Assembly (NCBI GenBank): GCA_002551355.1
Contig: NTHE01000041.1
Span: 29,563 to 72,508 of the forward strand
Reading direction: 5' to 3'
From: Streptomyces sp. man185
GTDB lineage: Bacteria > Actinomycetota > Actinomycetes > Streptomycetales > Streptomycetaceae
Length of the DNA stretch: 42,946 nt
Shown: positions 15,242-22,745 of the stretch, piece after piece
Position numbering within the stretch: the first letter of the stretch is position 1
Layout: every line of letters begins with the position of its first letter
Notes under the pieces: model-generated
Told to the model about the DNA's origin: nothing
What the model saw: the letters and a program-made list of their open reading frames with translations, nothing else
Database searches by the model: none
Position numbers and translations under genes: made by a program

Positions 15242-16258
15242 TCAGACCGCGGCGGCCCCCACCAGCTCGTCCAGGACGTCCTCCATGGTCACGAAGCCGA
15301 TGACCGTGCCCTTGCCCCCGGCGACCGCCGCGAGGTGCGTACCGGCGGCACGCATCGCGGTGAGGGTGTCGTCGAGCGGGGTGTCGATCTCGACCCGGAT
15401 GACGGGGTGGAGGGCGCTCGTGGGCAGCGCCTTGGTGCGCTCCGCGACGCCGAGGGCGTCCTTGATGTGGAAGTAGCCCAGCAGACCGTCGTCGGGTCCG
15501 GTGACCGGAAGCCGGGAGAAGCCCGAGGAGACCGCGGCCCGCTCCAGACCCTGCGGGGTGATGCCCAGGTCGACGGTGACGGTCCGGTTCAGCGGGACCA
15601 TGACCTCGCCGACCGGCCGGGTCCCGAGCTCCAGCGCGTCCCGCAGGCGTTCGCCGTCGGCCGGGGCCAGCAGCCCTGCGTCGCTGGAGTCCTTCACCAG
15701 CCGCACGAGTTCGTCGTCGGTGAACACCGAGGCGACCTCGTCCTTGGGCTCCACCTTGAGCAGCCGCAGCAGCATGTTGGCGAAGGCGTTGATGCCGAAG
15801 ATGACCGGCCGCAGCGCCCGGGTCAGGGCCACCAGGGACGGCCCCAGCGCCAGTGCGGTGGCGACGGGGGCGGCCAGCGCGATGTTCTTCGGGATCATCT
15901 CGCCGATGAGCATGTGCAGATACGTCGCCAGCGTCAGCGCGATCACGAAGGCGATCGGGTGGACCAGCGCCTCCGGCACACCGACCGCGTCGAACGGCGG
16001 CTCCAGCAGATGGGCGATGGCCGGTTCCGCGACGGCGCCCAGCACCAGGGACGAGATGGTGATGCCGAGCTGCGCTGTGGCCATGGCGGCCGACAGGTGT
16101 TCGAGACCCCACAGGGTGCTCTTGGCCCGTCGGCTGCCCCGCATGGCCTGCGGCTCGATCTGGCTGCGGCGGACCGAGATGAGGGCGAACTCCGCGCCCA
16201 CGAAGAACGCGTTGGTGAGAAGGGTGAGCGCGCCGATGGCGAGCTGAATGGTGGTCAT
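15242..16258 (-). CDS. CNNM/CorC-type membrane protein with CBS domains (second of a pair)
   Basis: A 338-residue protein. Residues 1-165 are the DUF21/CNNM transmembrane domain: three to four helices with the conserved NAFFVGAEFALISVRRSQIE start, AQLGITISSLVLGAVAEPA and HMLIGEMIPKNIALA. Residues about 205-335 are a CBS pair (VGEMVPLNRTV-like VMVPLNRTVTVDL and VIGFVTMEDVLDELVG). The family is annotated as hemolysin-like but members are linked to Mg2+ or Co2+ efflux and homeostasis. This shorter member lacks the C-terminal CorC/HlyC domain. Its start overlaps the stop of the upstream paralogue by 4 bases (ATGA), so the two are translated together and may form a heterodimer. Confidence 0.92.
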   Translation of the reverse strand: MTTIQLAIGALTLLTNAFFVGAEFALISVRRSQIEPQAMRGSRRAKSTLWGLEHLSAAMATAQLGITISSLVLGAVAEPAIAHLLEPPFDAVGVPEALVHPIAFVIALTLATYLHMLIGEMIPKNIALAAPVATALALGPSLVALTRALRPVIFGINAFANMLLRLLKVEPKDEVASVFTDDELVRLVKDSSDAGLLAPADGERLRDALELGTRPVGEVMVPLNRTVTVDLGITPQGLERAAVSSGFSRLPVTGPDDGLLGYFHIKDALGVAERTKALPTSALHPVIRVEIDTPLDDTLTAMRAAGTHLAAVAGGKGTVIGFVTMEDVLDELVGAAAV

Positions 16259-17592
16259 CGGGCGTCCTCCTCCACGAGGGCCAGCGCCGGTACCGGCGCG
16301 GTGATCCGGACCCGGTCGGCCCGGTGGTGCTCGATGTCGAGCACGTCGAACTGCCAGCCGTCGACCTCCACCCGGTCCGTACGGACCGGGATACGGGCCA
16401 GTTGGTTGGCGAGCAGACCGGCGAGCGTCTCGTAGGGGCCTTCCGGCGCGCCGAATCCGATCCGGTCGAGCTGGTCCAGCCGGATGCTGCCCTCGGCCTC
16501 CCAGACCTGGCGTCCGTCGCCGAGGGGTTCGGCCGGTGCGAGGTCGGGACGCTCATGGGGATCGTGCTCGTCGCGGACCTCGCCGACGACCTCCTCCACG
16601 ATGTCCTCGACGGTGGCGACCCCTGCCGTCCCGCCGTACTCGTCGATCACCACCGCCATCGTCCGGTGCTTGCGCAACTGCGCCAGCAGCCGGTCGACGG
16701 GCAGCGAGTCGGGGACGAGGAGCGGCTCGGTGGCGAGCGTCGTGACCGGGGTCCGGGCCCGCTCCGACTCGTCCAGGGCGAGGACGTCGCGGATGTGGAC
16801 CGTGCCGATCACCTCGTCCAGGCTGTCCCGGTAGACCGGGAAGCGGGACAGGCCGGTGGCCAGCGTGAGGTTGGCGGCGTCGGCCGCGGTGGCGTGAGCT
16901 TCCAGCGCCCGGACGTCGACGCGCGGCGTCATCACGTTCTCGGCGGACAGCTCCGCCAGGTGCAGAGTACGGACGAACAACTCGGCCGAGTCCTGCTCGA
17001 TGGCGCCCTCACGGGCGGAGTGCTGGGCGAGCGCGATCAGCTCCTGCGGCGTACGGGCGGAGGCCAGCTCCTCGGCCGGCTCCAGGCCCAGCCGTCGCAC
17101 GAAGCGGTTCGCGGTGTTGTTGAGGTGGCGGATCAGCGGGCCGAAAGCGGCCGTGAACGCCCGCTGCGGGGTCGAGACGACCTTGGCGACCGTGAGCGGG
17201 CTGGAGATCGCCCAGTTCTTCGGGACCAGCTCGCCGACGACCATGAGGACCACGGTGGACGCGGCCACGCCGAGGATGGTGGCGACCGTGGACACGGCGC
17301 CGGTCGGCAGCCCGACGGCCTCCAGCGGGCCGCGCAGCAGCACCGCGAGGGACGGTTCGGCCAGCATGCCGATGACCAGGGAGGTCACGGTGATGCCGAG
17401 CTGGGCGCCGGAGAGCTGGAAGGTGAGCCGCTTGGCTGCCTTGAGGGCGCTCTCGGCGCCGCGCTCACCGGCCTTCGCGGCGCGTTCGAGCTCGCTCCGC
17501 TCGATGGTCGTGAGCGAGAACTCGGCCGCGACGAACACCGCACAGGCCAGTGTCAGCGCGAGGGCGAGAAGGAGAAGGATGACTTCGCTCAC
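16255..17592 (-). CDS. CNNM/CorC-type membrane protein with CBS and CorC_HlyC domains (first of a pair)
   Basis: A 445-residue protein. Residues 1-185 are the DUF21 membrane domain (LACAVFVAAEFSLTTIERSE, then SGAQLGITVTSLVIGMLAEP and VVGELVPKNWAIS). Residues about 205-340 are a CBS pair, with VMTPRVDVRALE opening it and MAVVIDEYGGTAGVATVEDI closing it. The C-terminus (about 350-435) is a CorC_HlyC domain (IRLDQLDRIGF, then GPYETLAGLLANQLARIP). It likely exports or senses divalent metal, Mg2+ being the best-supported ion in the family. The GTG at 17592 has GGAGGTGA at ideal spacing. The downstream paralogue overlaps by ATGA. Confidence 0.93.
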   Translation of the reverse strand: MSEVILLLLALALTLACAVFVAAEFSLTTIERSELERAAKAGERGAESALKAAKRLTFQLSGAQLGITVTSLVIGMLAEPSLAVLLRGPLEAVGLPTGAVSTVATILGVAASTVVLMVVGELVPKNWAISSPLTVAKVVSTPQRAFTAAFGPLIRHLNNTANRFVRRLGLEPAEELASARTPQELIALAQHSAREGAIEQDSAELFVRTLHLAELSAENVMTPRVDVRALEAHATAADAANLTLATGLSRFPVYRDSLDEVIGTVHIRDVLALDESERARTPVTTLATEPLLVPDSLPVDRLLAQLRKHRTMAVVIDEYGGTAGVATVEDIVEEVVGEVRDEHDPHERPDLAPAEPLGDGRQVWEAEGSIRLDQLDRIGFGAPEGPYETLAGLLANQLARIPVRTDRVEVDGWQFDVLDIEHHRADRVRITAPVPALALVEEDAR

Positions 17593-18024
17593 CGTGTCAC
17601 CTCCGCCCCCTGGTGCGTGGGGTCAGGGATGACACGGTTCGTACTGGGAGGCTCACCCATTGCGGTGCCGCAGCTCCTTCTCTGTTCGGGTCGTCGGGAT
17701 CGACGGTGGGGGACGGGTGTGAACCCGCCTGATAGATAGTAAAGGGAACGCAAAGCAAAGGGGAGTGGCGGGTGTCACACGGAGTGCCGCCCGGAACGGC
17801 ACCCGGAAGGTGTCCCGGAACGCCGTCCGGGAGAGGCGCCTTGCGGTGGTGGTGGTGACGGTGGCTGCGGGCGGGCCCGGGGCCGGTCATCGGTGATCTT
17901 GGTGGCCGGAACTGTGCGTAGCGGTCGCGGGCTTGGGAAATCCTCTCCTTCCCGGGAGGTTCTGCCCGGCGAGGTGGCTCACGCAGCCTCGATCACCCAT
18001 CCACAGAAGGAGCGGACGCCGCAC
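17593..18024. promoter_or_regulatory. Divergent intergenic region between the CNNM pair and spo0M, with stacked inverted repeats
   Basis: No gene is supported in these 432 bases. Three inverted repeats are visible: CGGGT/ACCCG at 17714-17727, GTGCCG/CGGCAC at 17784-17802, and TCCCGGA/TCCGGGA at 17813-17832. An A/T-rich stretch at 17733-17760 is the likely promoter zone for the minus-strand CNNM operon. I saw no known Mg2+ riboswitch, although structured leaders often precede such genes. Confidence 0.4.
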
Positions 18025-19011
18025 ATGGTGTTCAAGAAGTTGCTCGGAGCCCTCGGGGTCGGTGGACCCTCGGTCGACACCGTTCTGCAGCCCGGCCCGG
18101 CTCTGCCCGGTGGCCTCCTCTCCGGGGAGGTCCGCCTGCGGGGCGGCGGGTCGGACGTGACGGTAGACCGGATCTCCCTTCTCCTCGTCGCCCGCGTCGA
18201 GAGGGAGGGGGCGGAGGAAGAGGACGAGGGCACGGTCGTCCTCGAACGGTTCACCGTCGGCGGTGGGTTCCGGCTGGCGGAAGAAGCCGAACACACGGTG
18301 CCGTTCACCGTCACCCTGCCGTGGGAGACGCCGGTCACCGAGCTGCACGGCCAGCACCTCGGGCCCGTCCTCGGGATCCGCACGGAGCTGGAGGTCGCGG
18401 GAGCGCGGGACAAGGGCGACCTCGACGCGCTCGCGGTGGGGCCGCTGCCCGCGCAGGAGGCGATCCTGGAGGCCTTCGGGCAGCTCGGTTACGTGTTCAG
18501 GTCCGCGGACCTGGAGCTCGGCCACATCCGCGGCACCGGTCAGCGGCTTCCCTGCTACCAGGAGATCGAGATCCTTCCGCCGGCAGGCCACGCGCACGCC
18601 GTGAACGAGATCGAGGTGACCTTCATCGCCGCACCGGGCGGTCTGGAGGTCGTGATCGAGGCGGACAAGCGCGCCGGACTCCTCTCCGAGGGCCACGACA
18701 CGGTCCACCGCTTCACCGCCTCCCACCAGGTGGCCCCGCAGACCGACTGGAACGCCCAGGTCGACGCCTGGCTGAAGGAGGTCATCGCCGGCCGCGAGGG
18801 CCACGGAGCGCCGTCTCCGTACGGAGACCACCACGCCGACCATCAGGATGGCCGGCACCGTTCGGGCCCCGGCGCGGGTGCGGTGGTGGCCGGGGCCGCC
18901 GCGGGTGTGGCCGTCGGCGTCGTGGGCGGCATGGTCGCGGCCGAGGTCGTCGACGAGATCGGCGACGCCTTCGAGGGCGAGGACGACGAGGAGGGCGAGG
19001 ACGAGGGCTGA
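18025..19011 (+). CDS. Spo0M-family sporulation-control protein
   Basis: A 328-residue protein with an N-terminal Spo0M (arrestin-like) domain, about residues 1-235. It starts MVFKKLLGALGVGGPSVDTV and continues with LPGGLLSGEVRLRGGGSDVT and WETPVTELHGQHLG. Then come the inter-domain strand IRTELEVAGARDKGDLDAL, DLELGHIRGTGQRLPCYQEI, and a final VNEIEVTFIAAPGGLEVVIE region. The C-terminus adds a His/Asp-rich linker, a Gly/Ala/Val hydrophobic helix (about 277-305) and a very acidic tail. Spo0M influences sporulation in Bacillus; in Streptomyces the role is only inferred. An AAGGAG lies about 12 bases upstream of the ATG. Confidence 0.9.
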   Translation: MVFKKLLGALGVGGPSVDTVLQPGPALPGGLLSGEVRLRGGGSDVTVDRISLLLVARVEREGAEEEDEGTVVLERFTVGGGFRLAEEAEHTVPFTVTLPWETPVTELHGQHLGPVLGIRTELEVAGARDKGDLDALAVGPLPAQEAILEAFGQLGYVFRSADLELGHIRGTGQRLPCYQEIEILPPAGHAHAVNEIEVTFIAAPGGLEVVIEADKRAGLLSEGHDTVHRFTASHQVAPQTDWNAQVDAWLKEVIAGREGHGAPSPYGDHHADHQDGRHRSGPGAGAVVAGAAAGVAVGVVGGMVAAEVVDEIGDAFEGEDDEEGEDEG

Positions 19012-19039
19012 CCGGAGGGAGTCCCGGGCCGGAAGGGGC

Positions 19040-19426
19040 TCAGCCCGCCTTCCGGCCCGCCCCGCCCGGGGCCAGGCGCTCGGAGAGGGCGTCGAGGTCC
19101 GGGAGGAACCAGATGTCCTGACCCCGGTTCGCCTCCCGGACGAGGTCGGGAAGGGCCGAACTGGCCGCCAAGTGGCGGTCGATGTCCCCGATGACGACCA
19201 GACGCAGCCGGTAGTTCGCGAACTTCTGCAGGATGTCTCCGGCGAAGCCGGTGCTCAGGTCGAAGAAGCGGCCGTCCAGCCGCGTGGACGGCACCGCGAC
19301 CACCTCCGCACACGCGAAGGCGGCACCGATCAGATGGTCGAGAGCGTCCTGGACCGTGGTGATCGACGCCCCGTCCGTGTCGCACACGAGGACCGGCACG
19401 CCATGGTGCTCGACGATGTCAGGCAC
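19040..19426 (-). CDS. DUF4180-domain protein
   Basis: A 128-residue protein beginning with a GTG (MPDIVEHHGVPVLVCDTDG), with VQDALDHLIGAAFACAEVVA, then DGRFFDLSTGFAGDILQKF, YRLRLVVIGDI and a C-terminal GQDIWFLPDLDAL. This is the DUF4180 pattern; the family has no assigned biochemistry. AGGAGG lies 7 bases before the start. It overlaps the end of the upstream helix-turn-helix gene by 8 bases, so the two are translationally coupled and may form a regulator/effector pair. DUF4180 proteins are often found beside MerR-like regulators. Confidence 0.88.
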   Translation of the reverse strand: MPDIVEHHGVPVLVCDTDGASITTVQDALDHLIGAAFACAEVVAVPSTRLDGRFFDLSTGFAGDILQKFANYRLRLVVIGDIDRHLAASSALPDLVREANRGQDIWFLPDLDALSERLAPGGAGRKAG

Positions 19427-19913
19427 GGTCCGCCTCCTGCTCGCCCACGGTCGCGGACGGCAACAGGCCGTTGTCCGGGCCGAGCAGGCCGTCGATCAGG
19501 TGCAGCAGATCGGCGGTGGCGGTGGCACCGCCGAGAATGACGATCTTCATTCGGGCTCGCTCCATGTCGTAGACCGTCTGGATGCGCAGGGAGTCCGACG
19601 CCCCCCGCGGGGACTGCCCGCCCGCCGTCACGTACGTGCTCAGGCGGTGCGCGGCGTCCGGGCCGAGCGCGTCGATCTGCACGATGCTGGAGACCTCGGC
19701 ATGCCCGGGCGTGGGCGGTGGATCCGCGTGCGAGTCGCCGGTCGGCCTGCCGGTCAGGGCCTCGAAATCCTCTTTGCTGATCCGGTACTGCTTGCCGATC
19801 CGGACGGCCTTGAGCCGGCCGTCGCGGACGTAGTTCCGGACGGTCCGCACATGCAGGCCCAGCCGCTCGGCCACCTCGCCGATCGAGTAGAGCTCACGCT
19901 CATCGTTCCCCAT
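19419..19913 (-). CDS. Helix-turn-helix (MerR/excisionase-type) regulator paired with DUF4180
   Basis: A 164-residue protein. Residues 5-55 form a MerR/excisionase-like winged helix (LYSIGEVAERLGLHVRTVRN, YVRDGRLKAVRIGKQYRIS, KEDFEALTGRP). After a Pro-rich linker, residues about 78-160 form an effector-like domain (IVQIDALGPDAAHRLSTYVT, then VYDMERARMKIVILGG and LLHLIDGLL). This is likely to be an oligomerisation or ligand domain. The ATG at 19913 is chosen because the motif begins 8 residues later. An in-frame ATG at 19955 adds 14 residues and neither start has a clear ribosome site, so a leaderless transcript is possible. The DUF4180 gene overlaps its 3' end. Confidence 0.85.
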   Translation of the reverse strand: MGNDERELYSIGEVAERLGLHVRTVRNYVRDGRLKAVRIGKQYRISKEDFEALTGRPTGDSHADPPPTPGHAEVSSIVQIDALGPDAAHRLSTYVTAGGQSPRGASDSLRIQTVYDMERARMKIVILGGATATADLLHLIDGLLGPDNGLLPSATVGEQEADRA

Positions 19914-20086
19914 GAGGTCGCATCGTACTGCAAACAGCTCTATTGCTTCCCTCATAGGTGATGATTGGGTATTCGAGAGTAGGTAGCGGTCAGTGCTTCT
20001 CCGTGTCGGACGCTCTCGGCGTGTGTGACGGGGCCCGGTGCAAGAAGGTGGGAAGCGAACGTTCGCTCACGTGGACAAGGAGTCCC

Positions 20087-20521
20087 ATGAACCCCGGAGC
20101 CGGGACGCCCGACCCGCGGCACCGACGCCCCGAAGGCGTCACCGACACCACCGTCGAGGCCCTCGGGGCCCTCTCGAAGGCCCTGGAGACCGCCGAGCGT
20201 GCCCGCGGCGCCCTCTACGACTTCCATCAGCTCACCGGGAGCGCCGACCTCGCCCTCGACGACGCCGTGGGACTGCTGCGTGCCGCAGGGCACGGGCAAC
20301 AGGCCGAGCGGGTCGAACGGGAGGTCCTCGGCCGCAACGTCATCCCCGGACACTGGACGTTCCAGATCGTCGAGGAGTACAACACCACCTACTACGACGT
20401 GTTCCGGACGATCGAGCGGCAGATCAGACAGGAGCTCGCCGAAGGGCGCGACCACCTCTACGAAGCCGAGATGAAGGCCGCCCGGCGGACCGAAGGGCAT
20501 CCGGACCACACCGCCGACTGA
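20087..20521 (+). CDS. Conserved hypothetical protein
   Basis: A 144-residue, helical, charged protein: TVEALGALSKALETAERARG, LYDFHQLTGSADLALDDAVG, RVEREVLGRNVIPGHWTFQI, then VEEYNTTYYDVFRTIERQIR and a final ELAEGRDHLYEAEMKAARR. The GHWTFQIVEEYNTTYYD motif is distinctive and I recall it in other Streptomyces proteins of unknown function. There is no signal peptide or membrane segment. AAGGAG lies 6 bases before the ATG. A small membrane protein follows 92 bp downstream. Confidence 0.78.
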   Translation: MNPGAGTPDPRHRRPEGVTDTTVEALGALSKALETAERARGALYDFHQLTGSADLALDDAVGLLRAAGHGQQAERVEREVLGRNVIPGHWTFQIVEEYNTTYYDVFRTIERQIRQELAEGRDHLYEAEMKAARRTEGHPDHTAD

Positions 20522-20613
20522 CGGGTGTCCGCGGGGCGTTGGGGCAGGCGCACCCGGGCGTACGTCCCGCGATCCCGGGCACACGGAGGTCACCGCTCGG
20601 AAGGAGCTCCCCA

Positions 20614-20790
20614 ATGCTCGGTATAGCTGCCGCAGTCCTGTTCTTCATCGCGTTCCTGATCAACGCCGCCGACATCTCCACCAACGACGTGTTCGCGTCG
20701 ACCAACGTGATGCTCATCGGCCTCATGCTTCTCGCCCTGCACGTCGCGGGCGTGGGGGCGAGCAGCCGGATCGGGGGCCGCAGGCGCTGA
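20614..20790 (+). CDS. Small two-helix membrane protein
   Basis: A 58-residue protein made of two hydrophobic segments (MLGIAAAVLFFIAFLINAAD and NVMLIGLMLLALHVAGVG) joined by an ISTNDVFAS turn, with a basic tail (SSRIGGRRR). AAGGAG stands 7-8 bases before the ATG. The basic C-terminus should be cytoplasmic, leaving both ends inside. Similar short proteins are common in Streptomyces; the function is unknown. Confidence 0.78.
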   Translation: MLGIAAAVLFFIAFLINAADISTNDVFASTNVMLIGLMLLALHVAGVGASSRIGGRRR

Positions 20791-20802
20791 ATCGTCCCCT
20801 CG

Positions 20803-20837
20803 CGGCCCCACCGTCGATCCGACCGGCGGTGGGGCCG
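20803..20837 (+). terminator. Terminator after the small membrane protein gene
   Basis: CGGCCCCACCG (20803-20813) pairs perfectly with CGGTGGGGCCG (20827-20837) across a 13-base loop, with one further G-C pair outside. It lies 12 bases after the stop at 20790. Confidence 0.72.
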
Positions 20838-20990
20838 CTGGCTGCCGCCGTATCGGGATCCCCTGCCCCCGGGGCCGTCACCGAACGTAGCCGCACGAGA
20901 TGCGGAGCGCACCGACTCCGGTGACGCTGGGGCTCCGGTCGCGCACGCAACGCCGGTCGCCGACGGAGGACCCACGAGGAGGACACCCCC

Positions 20991-21158
20991 ATGAACCTGT
21001 ACGACAGCCCGGTGGAGCGAGCCCGTCGCACCCGTGAACGCGCCGAGGAGCTGGGTCGCGCCGCCGACCGGGCCACCGACCCCGAGCACCGTCGACGGCT
21101 CCGGGAGAAGGCCCTGCGCCTGCTGCGCGAGGTACCTGCGTCCGACCCCGGCCGCTAG
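20991..21158 (+). CDS. DUF6381-like small helical protein
   Basis: A 55-residue protein: MNLYDSPVERARRTRERAEE, then LGRAADRATDPEHRRRLREK and a short tail ending DPGR. The repeating Arg/Glu/Ala pattern with a central A-x-x-A-T-D-P-E-x-R-R-R-L is typical of the DUF6381 family of tiny Streptomyces proteins. GAGGAGG lies at good distance upstream of the ATG, and a hairpin follows the stop. It is predicted to be a helical hairpin bent at the ATDPE turn. Function unknown. Confidence 0.72.
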   Translation: MNLYDSPVERARRTRERAEELGRAADRATDPEHRRRLREKALRLLREVPASDPGR

Positions 21159-21186
21159 CGCCGGTGGTACGGGTGAAAGCCGATTG

Positions 21187-21207
21187 CCCGGGCGCCTGCC
21201 GCCCGGG
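21187..21207 (+). terminator. Hairpin between the DUF6381-like and GNAT genes
   Basis: CCCGGGCG (21187-21194) and CGCCCGGG (21200-21207) form an 8-bp stem with a CCTGC loop. It lies 28 bases after one stop and 14 bases before the next start, so it acts as a terminator or is part of the GNAT gene's leader. Confidence 0.55.
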
Positions 21208-21221
21208 TAGCGTCACGCGCC

Positions 21222-21722
21222 GTGACCCCGACTCTGCGCACCGACAGGCTCCTTCTGGAGCGTTACGTCCCCGAGGACGAAGAGGACTTCGTCGCCCTGT
21301 TCCAGGACACCAGGGTGTCCCGATGGATGGGTGACGGCCCGTCCTTTGAGGCGGAGGACCGGGCCCTGTTCGGACGGGTCTTCAGCAAGGTCTACGCTCA
21401 GGACCTGTTCGCCGTCTGGGCCGTCCGCCGCGACGGACTCCTCGTCGGGCACGCCGAGATCAAGCGGACCGACGTCGTCGACGGCCACGAGATCATCTAC
21501 GCCCTGGCGCCTTCGGCATGGGGGCGCGGTCTGGGGACCGAGCTGGCGCAGGCCGTCGTCGCCCACGGCTTCGGCGCCCTCGGACTGGCCGAGGTCCACG
21601 CCACCGTCGCCGCCGAGAACGAGGCCTCGCTGACCCTGCTGAACAGGATCGGCTTCGAGCACATGAGGGACATCGAGGAGGACGACGGCAGCACCACACG
21701 GGTGCTGACCCGCCGCCGCTGA
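21222..21722 (+). CDS. GNAT-family N-acetyltransferase (RimJ/RimL type)
   Basis: A 166-residue GNAT protein. LRTDRLLLERYVPEDEEDFV at the N-terminus is typical of the RimJ/RimL-like group. It is followed by FAVWAVRRDGLLVGHAEIK, IIYALAPSAWGRGLGTELA (the acetyl-CoA pyrophosphate loop, here GRGLGT) and VHATVAAENEASLTLLNRIG (motif B). It should transfer acetyl from acetyl-CoA to an amine on a protein N-terminus or small molecule; the acceptor is unknown. A GTG start directly follows a hairpin and has only a weak ribosome site. Confidence 0.92.
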   Translation: MTPTLRTDRLLLERYVPEDEEDFVALFQDTRVSRWMGDGPSFEAEDRALFGRVFSKVYAQDLFAVWAVRRDGLLVGHAEIKRTDVVDGHEIIYALAPSAWGRGLGTELAQAVVAHGFGALGLAEVHATVAAENEASLTLLNRIGFEHMRDIEEDDGSTTRVLTRRR

Positions 21723-21741
21723 CCGACGGCCACCCCGCCGA

Positions 21742-21840
21742 TCAGCCCGACGCCTGCCCCGCCTCCCGTCGCCGCCGCTGCTCTCCGACGTCAGGCACGG
21801 GCGCCGCGAGCATCAGCGCCCGCGTATAGAGGTGCCGTGG
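21742..21840 (-). pseudogene. Remnant of an oligopeptide ABC transporter ATP-binding protein, C-terminal end
   Basis: Read on the minus strand from 21840 to the TGA at 21742, the frame gives PRHLYTRALMLAAPVPDVGE followed by a basic QRRRREA stretch. This closely matches the oligo_HPY C-terminal region of OppF/DppF ATPases (P-x-H-P-Y-T-x-A-L). No start, Walker A or signature is present. It lies in a different frame from, and partly overlaps, the solute-binding remnant next to it, as expected after a deletion joined two transporter genes. Confidence 0.6.
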
Positions 21841-21979
21841 CTCGGAGGACCCCGGCCGGCTCGCCGCTCGCCGGATCCCGGTGGGCCAGGATCGGGTTGC
21901 CGAGGTTGATCGAGGCGCGCAGGGCGCCGCCGGGCGCGAACGCGGCGACGAGGGCGGAAGGCGTCGGCTGCTGAGTCAT
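21791..21979 (-). pseudogene. Remnant of a solute-binding protein gene, N-terminal end
   Basis: A 62-codon frame starting MTQQPTPSALVAAFAPGGAL and continuing RASINLGNPILAHRDPASGE. The first 45 residues look like the start of a family-3 solute-binding domain protein, where GEPAGV normally runs on into a SVDLARELG helix. Here homology stops at PAGV and the frame drifts into an unrelated tail. Beyond that point another frame encodes the end of a transporter ATPase. The gene is therefore truncated and non-functional, although the first 45 codons could still be translated. Confidence 0.6.
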
Positions 21980-22045
21980 GGAGCCGAGTCTACGAGGGAG
22001 CCCACGGCGGTCGACGGGCGTACGGGACCGGCCGCCACCCGGCGG

Positions 22046-22134
22046 CTCGGGCCGCCCAACCCGGCGTCTCAGGCGCCCAACTCGCCGTCTCAGGCGCCCG
22101 CCCGGCGTCTGGGGCCCCGGCGCCTCAGGCGCCC
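22046..22134. repeat. Imperfect tandem repeat of about 21 bp
   Basis: Three to four degenerate copies of a unit like CGGCGTCTCAGGCGCCCAACT are visible: 22062-22082, 22083-22103 and a longer variant to about 22134, with a weaker leading copy from 22046. The repeat lies downstream of the minus-strand DinB gene and beyond the transporter remnants, in non-coding sequence. It may have arisen by slippage in the decaying region. Confidence 0.5.
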
Positions 22135-22637
22135 ACCGTGCCGTCCACCCCTTCCCGCAGCAGGTCCGCGTGACCGTTGTGGCGGCCGTACTCCAACAGG
22201 ACGTGCACCATGACCATCCGCAGCGAGACGTCCTTCTCCCAGCGCGGCTGACGCCCCACCAGCTCCAGCGAATCCGCCCCCCGTTCGATCCGGCGCGAGA
22301 TCTCCACCTCCGCCTCCCAAGCGGCGAACGCCTCGGCCCGGGTCGAGGCGCTCGCGTCGTACGCCGCCTGGAAGTCGAAGGGCTTCACCGACCACACCAT
22401 CGGTGCCGCCCCGTCCTCGAACACCCTCCGGAACCAGCTGCGTTCCACCTCCGCCAGGTGCCGTACCAGAGCCAGCAGCGACAAGGTCGACGGCGGCATC
22501 GACCGCTCGCGCAGCTGCTCGTCGCTCAGTCCCGCGCACTTCATGGCCAGGGTGTCCCGGTGGTAGTCGAGAAAGGCCCGCAGCGTCTCGCGTTCGCTCC
22601 CCAGCAGGGGAGGCCCGATCCGGTCGTCGTTCGTCAT
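22125..22637 (-). CDS. DinB-superfamily protein (DUF664)
   Basis: A 170-residue four-helix-bundle protein: ETLRAFLDYHRDTLAMKCAG, LSDEQLRERSMPPSTLSLLA, LVRHLAEVERSWFRRVFED, and the C-terminal signature VLLEYGRHNGHADLLREGVD. The three His positions (Y-H-R, R-H-L, and H-N-G-H) are the metal-binding pattern of the DinB/DUF664 group. Members are probably mycothiol-dependent or metal-dependent transferases acting in detoxification. The ATG at 22637 has a GGGAA site. It diverges from the aminoglycoside acetyltransferase gene with about 108 bp between. Confidence 0.9.
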   Translation of the reverse strand: MTNDDRIGPPLLGSERETLRAFLDYHRDTLAMKCAGLSDEQLRERSMPPSTLSLLALVRHLAEVERSWFRRVFEDGAAPMVWSVKPFDFQAAYDASASTRAEAFAAWEAEVEISRRIERGADSLELVGRQPRWEKDVSLRMVMVHVLLEYGRHNGHADLLREGVDGTVGA

Positions 22638-22745
22638 GATGATGTTCCCCAGTCCGTGTGCCGGCCGACAGTATGACCGGACCTCTCCCGCCCGGTCAGG
22701 CGGGTTTCCGCCGCACCCCGAGACGCCCCCCTAGAGTGAGGAGGC

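Noticed and set aside
17593..17760. A Mg2+-sensing riboswitch upstream of the CNNM/CBS operon
   Set aside because: Only short, unrelated inverted repeats are present; I could not match the conserved pairing of a known Mg2+ riboswitch.
22046..22134. Tandem repeats considered as a CRISPR array
   Set aside because: Units are about 21 bp, degenerate and directly abutting, without unique spacers, and there are no cas genes.
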